Assembly: GCA_937908115.1 (NCBI GenBank)
Contig: CALEQZ010000059.1
Coordinates: 1 to 43,673, forward strand
Reading direction: 5' to 3'
Source: an uncultured Alcaligenaceae bacterium
GTDB lineage: Bacteria; Pseudomonadota; Gammaproteobacteria; Burkholderiales; Burkholderiaceae_B
Length of the DNA: 43,673 nt
The stretch's first letter is position 1, and every line of letters begins with the position of its first letter. Below the pieces are notes generated by a model. The model was not told where the DNA came from. It worked only from the letters and a program-made list of their open reading frames with translations, and made no database searches. Below, piece by piece: positions 16,265 to 23,609 of this stretch. A program made the translations under genes and the position numbers.

Positions 16265-17136
16265 TGGTAGTGCGTCCTACGGTCGAGGATACGGAACTTG
16301 ACGAAGGCGATCACGGCCAGCAGGGCCAGCAGCACGACGGTCAGCGCCGCGGCGTAGCCCGAATCCCAGAAGGCGAAGCCGACTTCGTAGATGTAGTAAA
16401 GCAGCAGCGAGCTGGCGTTGTTGGGACCGCCGCGGGTCATCACGAAGATGTGATCGACCAGCCGGAAGGAATTGATCAGCGCGTTGATCAGCACGAACAG
16501 CGTGGTCGGCATCAGCAGCGGAAACTGCACGCGCCAGAAATACTGCCAGCGCGAGGCCCCCTCGAGGCTGGCGGCTTCGGCCAGTGTCGGCGAAATCTGC
16601 TGCAACGCCGCCAGGTAAAAAATCATGAAGAACCCGGCTTCCTTCCATATCGCCACCACGATGATGGCGCCGAGCACCGTGTCCGGGCTGCCCAACCAGT
16701 TGTGCGACGGCAGGCCCAGCGCCTGCGTGATCTGCTCGAGCAGGCCGTACTGCGGCGTGTAGAAGAACAGCCAGATGTTGGCCACCGCGATCATGGGCAG
16801 CACCGTGGGCGTGAAGTACGACAGGCGCAGCAACCCGCGGCCGACCAGGCGGTCGTTGACCCAAAGCGCCATCACGATGGCCAGCGCGATGGCCGTCGGG
16901 ATGGTCCCCAGCGAAAACCAAAGATTGTTGCCCAGCGCCTCCCAGAACACCGGGTCCTCGATCATGGCGGCGTAATTCTCCAGGCCGGCGAAGTCCGGCG
17001 GATTGCCGCCGCGCGGCGTGAAGAAAAAGCTATGCCAGATGGTGGCCACGGCCGGATAGTGCGTAAACCCTACGAGCAGCACCATCGCCGGCAGCAGCAG
17101 CAACCACGGCGTGACGGAAGTTGCGAGGCGATTCAT
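16261..17136 (-). CDS. ugpA: ABC transporter permease, UgpA-like
   Basis: 291 residues from the ATG at 17136, which has AAAGG at good spacing; a TTG at 17154 is the alternative and would add six residues. Six membrane segments, with the EAA motif AEAASLEGASRWQYFWRVQ near residue 195. This is the MalF/UgpA-type half of the heterodimeric channel. It is separated from the binding-protein gene by about 100 bp containing a large two-tier hairpin, and overlaps ugpE by 4 bp. Confidence 0.82.
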   Translation of the reverse strand: MNRLATSVTPWLLLLPAMVLLVGFTHYPAVATIWHSFFFTPRGGNPPDFAGLENYAAMIEDPVFWEALGNNLWFSLGTIPTAIALAIVMALWVNDRLVGRGLLRLSYFTPTVLPMIAVANIWLFFYTPQYGLLEQITQALGLPSHNWLGSPDTVLGAIIVVAIWKEAGFFMIFYLAALQQISPTLAEAASLEGASRWQYFWRVQFPLLMPTTLFVLINALINSFRLVDHIFVMTRGGPNNASSLLLYYIYEVGFAFWDSGYAAALTVVLLALLAVIAFVKFRILDRRTHYQ

Positions 17137-17173
17137 CTCTTGCCTTTGCCGCAAAGCGGGAATCTTTCTTGCC

Positions 17174-17224
17174 GGGGCGGGGTGCCGGCAGGCGCGCGGC
17201 GCGCCTGCCTATGTTCCCCGCCCC
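17174..17224 (-). promoter_or_regulatory. Two-tier stem-loop between binding-protein and permease genes
   Basis: GGGGCGGGG (17174-17182) pairs with CCCCGCCCC (17216-17224). Nested inside, GGCAGGCGC (17187-17195) pairs with GCGCCTGCC (17201-17209) around a five-base loop. All 18 base pairs are perfect. There is no T tract, so it is more likely an mRNA-stabilising or attenuating hairpin that lowers permease expression relative to the binding protein, as known for the malE-malF interval, than a full terminator. Confidence 0.65.
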
Positions 17225-17237
17225 TGCCCTGCCTGTC

Positions 17238-18533
17238 TTACTTGTAGCGACGCAGGATGCGCGAAGCTTCACGCTGCGCATCCTTGAGCGCGGCCTCGGC
17301 GGTCTTCTCGCCGGAAAGCGCGGCCTGGATGTTGTCGTTCAACGCCTTGGTCACGCGCTGGTTGTCGTGCGTGGACAGCTCGGCGACAGCGTACTCGAGC
17401 TGGTCGCGCGCCACGGCCGCAGCCGGTACTTCCTGCAGGTACTTGACCATGGCCGGCGTCTGCCAGGCATCCGGGCGCGTAGCCACGTAGCCGGTGGCGA
17501 TGCTCCACTCGGCGGCGCGCTCGGGCTGGGTGGCCCAGCGGATGAAGGTCATGGCCGCCTGCTGCTGCTCGGGCGTGGTCTTGCTAAAAATGTAGAAATT
17601 GCCGCCGCCGGTGGGGCTGCCGCGCTTTTTCTGGGCGGGCAGCATGGCCACGCCGAAGGGGAAATCCGCGTTGGCACGCAGGTTGGCCAGGTTGCCCGTG
17701 GTCGTCCAGACCATCGCTGCCTTGCGCTCGAGGAAGTCCTTGGGCGTGGTGCCCCATTCGATCACGCCGGACGGGCTGACCTTGTGCTTGGCCGACAAGT
17801 CCACCCAGTTCTGCAGCGCGGTGATGGCCTCGGGGGCATCGAAATACGTTTCGGTGCCCTCGCTGTTCATGAGCAGCGTGTCGCGCGGCGTGGTCATGCC
17901 CTGGAACATCCAGTAGGCAAAACCGGTCGAGGGGATCTTCACGCCCCACTGGGTCACGTTGCCGCTGGCGTCGGTCTTGGTCAGCTTCTTGGCAGCCTCG
18001 ACCATATCATCCCAGGTCTCGGGCGCGCGCTCGGGATCCAGGCCGGCTTCCTTGAACAGCGCCTTGTTCCAGAACATCACGATGGTCGAGCGCTGGAACG
18101 GCACGCCCCAGGTCTTGCCGCCGGTCTGGCTGTTCTGCATGAAGCCGGGATAGAAGCCCTCCAGCCAGGCCTTGTCTTCGGGCTTGGAGGCCAGCGGATC
18201 GATGGGAACGATGGCGTTTTCATCGATCAGGGTGAACAGGTCGGTCGACAGCAGCACCGCCAGCGTGGGAGGCGTGCCGGCCTTGTGGGCGGTCAGCGCC
18301 TTGACGATGCTTTCCTGGTAGGTGCCGGCATACACCGCCTTGACGGTGATTTCCGGGTGCTCCTTGTGGAAGTCGGCGACCATGGCGTCGATGATCTTGG
18401 TCACCGGGCCGCCGACGGCCACGGGGTAGTACATGCTGATCTCGACCGGCTGTTGCGCGGCCAGGGCCGGCGCGCCGCCGAAGGCTGCCGCAACGGCAGC
18501 AGCGGCGATGGATTTGAGGACGACTCTACGCAT
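17238..18533 (-). CDS. ugpB: ABC transporter periplasmic solute-binding protein, UgpB-like
   Basis: 431 residues from the ATG at 18533, preceded by GGAG; the frame is open further upstream but that part is not protein-like. A Sec signal peptide (MRRVVLKS, Ala-rich core, ALA-AQ) leads to a family-1 extracellular binding protein: EISMYYPVAVGGPVTKIID, TYQESIVKALTAHKAG and GVPFQRSTIVMFWNK. UgpB captures glycerol-3-phosphate or glycerophosphodiesters in the periplasm. Overall similarity and the adjacent glpD support this, but a different polyol or sugar ligand cannot be excluded. The gene lies between the ATPase (61 bp upstream) and the hairpin before ugpA. Confidence 0.8.
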   Translation of the reverse strand: MRRVVLKSIAAAAVAAAFGGAPALAAQQPVEISMYYPVAVGGPVTKIIDAMVADFHKEHPEITVKAVYAGTYQESIVKALTAHKAGTPPTLAVLLSTDLFTLIDENAIVPIDPLASKPEDKAWLEGFYPGFMQNSQTGGKTWGVPFQRSTIVMFWNKALFKEAGLDPERAPETWDDMVEAAKKLTKTDASGNVTQWGVKIPSTGFAYWMFQGMTTPRDTLLMNSEGTETYFDAPEAITALQNWVDLSAKHKVSPSGVIEWGTTPKDFLERKAAMVWTTTGNLANLRANADFPFGVAMLPAQKKRGSPTGGGNFYIFSKTTPEQQQAAMTFIRWATQPERAAEWSIATGYVATRPDAWQTPAMVKYLQEVPAAAVARDQLEYAVAELSTHDNQRVTKALNDNIQAALSGEKTAEAALKDAQREASRILRRYK

Positions 18534-18594
18534 GATGGGTGTCTCCGTTGGACTATGTTGACTGCTGGAACTACCGTCTAAAGCGGGCGCGGCC

Positions 18595-19647
18595 TTAACG
18601 CGCCCCGCACCGCAAACCGGTCTGCTCGTCGAAGAAGTATTGGTTGGCGGCATCCCAGGCCAGCGCCACGTCGGCACCCGGCCTGAGCGCAAGCTGCCCA
18701 GGTGCGCGCACGAGCAGCGACCCTTGCCCGGCACGCACCCCGACGATGGTGTCCGCGCCGAAGTACTCCACCGTCTCCACGCGCGCCGGCACGCCGCGTT
18801 CGGCCAGGCGCACGTGCTCGGGCCGAACGCCGAGCACCACCGGCCCTTGGAAAGGCGCGTCGGTCACGATCGGCCCGTTCGTGCCTTTCAGGCGCAGCCC
18901 GCCGTCGGCGGCCTCCAGCGGCACGATGTTCATGGGCGGCGTGCCGATAAACCGCGCGGCAAAGACCGACGCCGGCTGCGCGTACAGTTCGGCGGCCGTC
19001 GCGTTCTGCTCGATGCGGCCGTCGCGCAACAGGATGACCTGGTCGGCCATGCTCATGGCCTCGGTCTGGTCGTGGGTGACGTAGACCATGGTGATGCCCA
19101 GCTGCTGCTGCAGTGCGCGGATCTCGCGGCGCATCTCTTGGCGCAGCTGGGCGTCGAGGTTGGACAGCGGCTCGTCCATCAGGCAGACGGGCGTCTCGGC
19201 GATGATGGCGCGGCCCAGCGCCACGCGCTGCTGCTGGCCGCCGGAAAGCTGCGAGGGACGGCGATCGAGCAAATGCCCCAGGCCCAGGATGTCGACCACG
19301 CGTGCCAGGCGCTTGTCGTAGTCGCGCTTGGGCTCCTTGCGCACGCGCAGGCCGAACAGGATGTTCTCGCGCACGGTCAGGTGCGGAAACAGCGCGTACG
19401 ACTGGAACACCATGGCGATGCGCCGCTGCGCCGGCGGCAGGTGCGTCACGTCCCGGCCGTCGATGTGTATGGTGCCGGTGGTGGGCGTGTCCAGGCCGGC
19501 GATCAGCCGCAGCGTCGTCGATTTGCCGCAGCCCGACGGACCGAGCAGCACGGCAAACTCGCCTGACCGGATTTCGAAATCTATGCCCTTGACGGCCTGG
19601 GCGTCGCCCCACTGCTTGGTAATGCCTTTAAGAGAAATCGCGGCCAT
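18595..19647 (-). CDS. ugpC: ABC transporter ATPase, UgpC/MalK-type
   Basis: 350 residues. The nucleotide-binding domain has Walker A GPSGCGKST (~36-44), signature LSGGQQQRVALGRA (~133-146), Walker B VCLMDEP (~153-159), and the switch His in VYVTHDQTEA. Residues ~235-350 form the TOBE/OB regulatory domain typical of MalK/UgpC. In this class a shared ATPase can serve several sugar importers. Gene order regulator-glpD-C-B-A-E differs from E. coli ugpBAECQ, and no ugpQ phosphodiesterase is present; the EEP-family gene downstream may fill that place. Confidence 0.88.
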   Translation of the reverse strand: MAAISLKGITKQWGDAQAVKGIDFEIRSGEFAVLLGPSGCGKSTTLRLIAGLDTPTTGTIHIDGRDVTHLPPAQRRIAMVFQSYALFPHLTVRENILFGLRVRKEPKRDYDKRLARVVDILGLGHLLDRRPSQLSGGQQQRVALGRAIIAETPVCLMDEPLSNLDAQLRQEMRREIRALQQQLGITMVYVTHDQTEAMSMADQVILLRDGRIEQNATAAELYAQPASVFAARFIGTPPMNIVPLEAADGGLRLKGTNGPIVTDAPFQGPVVLGVRPEHVRLAERGVPARVETVEYFGADTIVGVRAGQGSLLVRAPGQLALRPGADVALAWDAANQYFFDEQTGLRCGAR

Positions 19648-19671
19648 CTGCGGCCCCCTCCCGATGTCTGA

Positions 19672-21219
19672 TCAATGCTGCGCGGCCGCAGCGGCCGGCG
19701 CCGTAGCGTTGGCGATGGTTGCGTAAGCCTGGCCGAACCACTGCGCGAACGCAGCCCGCTCGTCCTGGCTCATGTGCAGGCCGCACTTGGTGCGGCGCCA
19801 CAGAATGTCGTCGGGTTCGCGCGCCCATTCGTGGCGGATGAAATATTCGGCTTCGCGCTCGGTCAGCCCGCCGCCGAAATCACGTCCCAGCGCCGCCATG
19901 TCCTGCGCCTGGCCCAGGATGTCCGGGCAGCGCAGCCCGTGGCGCGCGAACAGGCGCGTCACGTAGGCCTGGTCCAGCCCAGGATAGCGCGCAATCATCG
20001 CCGCAAGCTCGCGGCTGCGCTCGCCGCGGGCGAACCCCCCGCCCGGCAGCGCCTCCTTGTGCGTCCAAGGCCCGCGGCCGGTCTTGAACCAGGGCGCGAG
20101 CTTTTCCATGACCGATTCCGCGAGCCGCCGGTAGGTCGTGATCTTGCCGCCGTACACCGATACGCAAGGCAGGCCTTGGGCGTCGTCGACGATGAGCGTG
20201 TAGTCGCGGGTGACGGCCGACGGGTTGTCGGATTCGTCGTCGAACAGCGGACGCACGCCCGCGTAGCGCCAGACGATGTCCTCGGCGCCGAGGGGCTTGG
20301 CCAGGTAGTTGTTGACCGCGCGCAGCAGGTAGGCCTCTTCCTCAAGGCTGATGCGCGCGCCGTCGCGCATGTCGGCCTGCTCGACATCCGTGGTGCCGAT
20401 CAGCGTGTAACGGCCCTCGTACGGGATCATGAAGACGATGCGGCGGTCGTCGTTTTGCAGGATGTAGGCGTGCTCGCCCTCAAAAAGCCGCGGCACGACG
20501 ATGTGGCTGCCGCGCACCAGCTTCACGCCGGCGCCGCTGCGGCGGCCGTTGAGCGCGCGGTCCATCTCGGCCACCCAGGGGCCGGCCGCATTGACGATGC
20601 CCCGCGCCTGCAGCGTGATGGTTTGCCCGGTGGCTGCGTCCTGCAGCGTGCAATGCCAGGCGCCGTCGCGCCGCTCGGCAGAGACCAGGCGGGTGCGGGC
20701 CAGGATGCGCGCGCCGTGTTCCTGGGCACTGAGCAAATTCAGGATGACCAGCCGTGCGTCGTCGACCCAGGCGTCCGAATAGGCAAAGCCGCGGGTCAGG
20801 TCCTGCTTCAGGCCGCTGGGCGCGCCCATGCGGTCCAGGCGGATCGCCTGCGAGCGGGGCAGGCTGATGCGCCCGCCGATGTGGTCATACAGCCAGAGCC
20901 CCAGCCGTATCATCCAGCGCGGGCGCAGGCTGGGCACGTGCGGCATGACGAAGCGCAGCGGCCAGGCGATGTGCGGCGCGATGTCGAGCAGGTGCTCGCG
21001 CTCGCGCAACGCTTCGGCCACCAAGCGGAATTCGTAGTATTCCAGGTAGCGCAGCCCGCCGTGGATCAGCTTGGTGCTGGACGACGAGGTTGCCCCGGCG
21101 AAATCGCCCTGTTCGCACAGCGCCACCGACAAGCCGCGGCCGGCCGCGTCGCGCGCCACGCCGGCACCGTTGATGCCGCCACCGATCACAAGAAGGTCGT
21201 AAATCTGTCGCTGGCTCAT
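19672..21219 (-). CDS. glpD: Aerobic glycerol-3-phosphate dehydrogenase
   Basis: 515 residues, the usual size. FAD-dependent peripheral inner-membrane enzyme oxidising glycerol-3-phosphate to dihydroxyacetone phosphate and passing electrons to ubiquinone. The N-terminal dinucleotide-binding motif DLLVIGGGINGAGVARDAAG is followed by the GlpD signature STKLIHGGLRYLEYYEF (~48-64). Further conserved pieces include NAAGPWV and IGTTD. Its ATG overlaps the stop of the SorC-type regulator (ATGA), so the regulator and enzyme are coupled. It anchors the interpretation of the whole operon as glycerol-3-phosphate related. Confidence 0.95.
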   Translation of the reverse strand: MSQRQIYDLLVIGGGINGAGVARDAAGRGLSVALCEQGDFAGATSSSSTKLIHGGLRYLEYYEFRLVAEALREREHLLDIAPHIAWPLRFVMPHVPSLRPRWMIRLGLWLYDHIGGRISLPRSQAIRLDRMGAPSGLKQDLTRGFAYSDAWVDDARLVILNLLSAQEHGARILARTRLVSAERRDGAWHCTLQDAATGQTITLQARGIVNAAGPWVAEMDRALNGRRSGAGVKLVRGSHIVVPRLFEGEHAYILQNDDRRIVFMIPYEGRYTLIGTTDVEQADMRDGARISLEEEAYLLRAVNNYLAKPLGAEDIVWRYAGVRPLFDDESDNPSAVTRDYTLIVDDAQGLPCVSVYGGKITTYRRLAESVMEKLAPWFKTGRGPWTHKEALPGGGFARGERSRELAAMIARYPGLDQAYVTRLFARHGLRCPDILGQAQDMAALGRDFGGGLTEREAEYFIRHEWAREPDDILWRRTKCGLHMSQDERAAFAQWFGQAYATIANATAPAAAAAQH

Positions 21220-22208
21220 TTCTTGCCTCCGGCGCGGCTCACGGCCGGCGCCTCTTCGACCAGTAGCCTGGCGGTCGGCTCATCGACCACCAGTTCGTTG
21301 ATGAAACCACCGCGCAGCGCAGCGCGCAGCGCGGCCGCCTTGCCCTTGCCGGACACGACGCACAGCGAGTGCGCCGCGCGGCCGAAGCGGTCCAGGTCCG
21401 GCCCGCTGCTGCGGGCATTGAGCGATACCTCACGCCAGCGGCCGTCCTCGCGGAAGAACACAGTAGCGATGTCGCCCACCACGCCCTGCCTGCGTATACT
21501 TTGCATGTCCTTGCGGTCCAGGTAGCCGCCGGTGTAGACATGGCTGCCGGTCTCGGCCACGCCGATGCTGTAGACCACGATGGAGGCGCGCTCCTGCAGG
21601 GCACGGATGGCCTTGACGCTGCGCTCGCGCCACAGCGCCTGGCGCGTTTCCGGGTAATCGAAGAAAGCTGGCACCGGAAAGCTATGGGCGCGCCCACCGT
21701 AGTTCTGGGCAAACCGCGCGACGATCGATTCGCCGAAGGTATTGACGATGTCCATGCCGGTGGCCGAGCCGTTGAGCTGCACGACCTCCACGCCGTGCAG
21801 CGGCTTGGGCGACAGGCAACCGGCGATCGCCTCGACGGTGTGCCCCCAGGCCAGGGCCAGCACGGTGTTGGGCGCCATCAGCGTGTTGAGGTAGGCCGCC
21901 GCATGCATGGCCACGCGCTGCATGGACTCGCGCGGGCTGGCGGTTTCGGGCACGGGAACGACCTGCACTGTCCGCAAACCGTAACGTCGCTTGATTACGC
22001 TTTCTATCGAGGCCGACTGCGCCTGGGGATCGTTGATCCGGATTTCGACCAGGCCGTTCTTGGTGGCATAGGACAGTAGCCGGGAAACCGTGGCGCGCGA
22101 CGTGCCCATGTCCTGGGCGATCGCCGCCGTCGTCATGTTCTGGATGTAGTACAGCCGCGCCACGCGCAAGGCGGCATGGACGGTGTCCTGACGGGTTTCG
22201 GAAGGCAT
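21216..22208 (-). CDS. SorC/DeoR-type sugar-binding transcriptional regulator
   Basis: 330 residues. The N-terminal HTH (~10-60, TTAAIAQDMGTSRATVSRLL) is followed by the SorC sugar-phosphate-binding domain (~65-320) with VLALAWGHTVEAI, VQLNGSATG and SIGVAETGSHVYTGGYL. SorC regulators bind sugar phosphates and are usually autoregulated. It is the first gene of the nine-gene operon, so it probably governs glpD and the importer in response to a glycerol-phosphate-like effector. An inverted repeat 14 bp upstream of its start is the likely operator. Note that it is not the classic GlpR (DeoR) type used by E. coli. Confidence 0.9.
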   Translation of the reverse strand: MPSETRQDTVHAALRVARLYYIQNMTTAAIAQDMGTSRATVSRLLSYATKNGLVEIRINDPQAQSASIESVIKRRYGLRTVQVVPVPETASPRESMQRVAMHAAAYLNTLMAPNTVLALAWGHTVEAIAGCLSPKPLHGVEVVQLNGSATGMDIVNTFGESIVARFAQNYGGRAHSFPVPAFFDYPETRQALWRERSVKAIRALQERASIVVYSIGVAETGSHVYTGGYLDRKDMQSIRRQGVVGDIATVFFREDGRWREVSLNARSSGPDLDRFGRAAHSLCVVSGKGKAAALRAALRGGFINELVVDEPTARLLVEEAPAVSRAGGKK

Positions 22209-22221
22209 GGGGCCGGCCTGA

Positions 22222-22250
22222 ACAAATGATCAACGATGTTGAACGTTTGT
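22222..22250. promoter_or_regulatory. Candidate operator of the glp/ugp operon (inverted repeat)
   Basis: ACAAATGATCAAC (22222-22234) and GTTGAACGTTTGT (22238-22250) form a 13-3-13 inverted repeat with 11 of 13 positions complementary. It begins 14 bp upstream of the regulator's ATG. Position and size fit autoregulation by the SorC-type protein. Confidence 0.6.
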
Positions 22251-22381
22251 AAAGTTAACGTACCGGCGCGGCAAACGCAAGCGTCCAGGCGCAAGCCGGC
22301 CAGCCCGTGCACCGCGGACAAGGCGCGCGGACATGCCATGCATGGGGGGTTCCCTGACGCGGGACAGCCGGCAGAACGCGG

Positions 22382-22972
22382 TCAGGACTTGCGCGCCGGC
22401 CGTGGGCGCGTCGCGTCGGCCGGCGCCTCCAGCCAGGCCAAGGTATCGAGGTAATCCAGGAAATGCCGCAGGTAGCTGGGCGACTGCGCGTGCATCAGCG
22501 CCAGCGCCCGGTGCGCGAGCAAGGCGGAGTTGAGCGGCCCGGCGTTGCCCGGTGCCTGTGCCAGCGCGGCGCGAGCCTGGCGCTCGATGCGCTGGCGCGC
22601 GACCAGGCTGCGGACGTCTTCCAGCATGGGTGGCTGCCCGCCGGCGGCGTCGGCTCGAGGTTCCGCCTGCCGACGGCCGGCCAGCCGCTCGACCAGGGCC
22701 GTGAGCGCGCCCGGCCCGCCGGCGTCGCCCTGCCGGCTGGCTGCGCCTTGCGGCTGTGGCGCCGCAGCAGTGACGGCACCTTCGTAGCCGCGCACCGCGC
22801 GCGCCAGCTTGGCCTCCAGGACCGTACGCGTGCGCCCGGTGCTGGCCGCGGCCCGCCGCGCCAGCGCGGCGAGGAAGGCGAAGCGCACCGGATCGCGCCG
22901 GTCCAGCCCCTGCGCGCGCCAGGCATCGAGCTTGGCCTGCAGGGCTTCGCCGGCGACGCTATCGCGAGTCAT
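22382..22972 (-). CDS. DUF2894-family protein, last gene of the motor-like cassette
   Basis: 196 residues from the ATG at 22972, whose start overlaps the OmpA-family gene's end by 14 bp. Matches the uncharacterised DUF2894 family: N-terminal LQAKLDAWRAQGLDRRDPVRF and the C-terminal PSYLRHFLDYLDTLAWLE are the recognisable parts, with an Ala/Gln/Gly-rich variable middle (~65-130). There are no membrane segments, signal peptide or catalytic motifs, and the protein is predicted helical and cytoplasmic. It is probably an accessory partner of the membrane complex encoded just upstream. Function unknown. Confidence 0.75.
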   Translation of the reverse strand: MTRDSVAGEALQAKLDAWRAQGLDRRDPVRFAFLAALARRAAASTGRTRTVLEAKLARAVRGYEGAVTAAAPQPQGAASRQGDAGGPGALTALVERLAGRRQAEPRADAAGGQPPMLEDVRSLVARQRIERQARAALAQAPGNAGPLNSALLAHRALALMHAQSPSYLRHFLDYLDTLAWLEAPADATRPRPARKS

Positions 22973-23609
22973 GCTGCCCGTCCGATTGCGCCGCCCGCCG
23001 CGGCACCAGCGAGATCTCCACCCGGCGGTTGCGCGCCTGCCCTTGCGGATCGGCGTTGGATGCCACCGGATGCTCCGCGCCGAAGGCGGCGGCAAACACC
23101 GACGACGACGGGATGCCCTCTTCGATCAAGGCGCGCGTGACGGTGAGCGCGCGCAGCGCCGATAGCTCCCAGTTGTCGGCGAAGCGGTTGCCGAAGCGCA
23201 CGGGTTGGTCGTCGGTGAACCCGCTGACCATGAGCATCTGGTCGCGCGCTTGCAGGTAGCCGGCAAGCGGCCCCGCGATGCTGCGCAGCACCTGCCTGCC
23301 CTCTTCCTGCAGCTGGTCGGAATTGAGCGCAAACAGCACGCTGCCGCTGATGCCGATGCGCCCATCGGTCAGCGTCACCCTGCCGGCGGCAAGCGGCCCG
23401 GCCAGCGCCTGCTCCAGCTGCTGGCGCTGGCGCTCCTGCTCCTGCCGGCGCGCGACCTCTTCTTCCAGGCGGGCCGACAGCTGCGCCTGCATCGCAACCA
23501 CGCCGGCCACGACCAGGACGAACACGCCCAGCAGGACCGACATCAGGTCCCCGAAAACGGGCCAAACGGGCGCAGCGGGCTCCACGCCCCCTTCGATCTC
23601 TTCCCTCAT
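22959..23609 (-). CDS. MotB/ZorB-like OmpA-family stator protein
   Basis: 216 residues. A short cytoplasmic N-terminus leads into a single membrane helix (~18-40, PVWPVFGDLMSVLLG) with Asp21 at its start, the place of the ion-carrying Asp in MotB and ZorB. A short coiled coil (~45-72, Glu/Gln/Arg-rich) follows. Then comes an OmpA-like peptidoglycan-binding domain (~90-205) with MotB-type wording: VLFALNSDQL, SGFTDDQPV, NWELSALRA, NRRVEISLVP. The ATG overlaps the stop of the large MotA-like gene (ATGA). It should anchor an ion-conducting complex to the cell wall. It is far from any flagellar or Tol genes. Confidence 0.85.
   Translation of the reverse strand: MREEIEGGVEPAAPVWPVFGDLMSVLLGVFVLVVAGVVAMQAQLSARLEEEVARRQEQERQRQQLEQALAGPLAAGRVTLTDGRIGISGSVLFALNSDQLQEEGRQVLRSIAGPLAGYLQARDQMLMVSGFTDDQPVRFGNRFADNWELSALRALTVTRALIEEGIPSSSVFAAAFGAEHPVASNADPQGQARNRRVEISLVPRRAAQSDGQHDSR

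Noticed and set aside
19675..21525. A 616-codon open frame on the plus strand
   Set aside because: Exactly antisense to glpD and the start of the SorC regulator; composition is Ala/Arg/Gln/His-rich as expected of a GC-rich shadow frame, with no domain.
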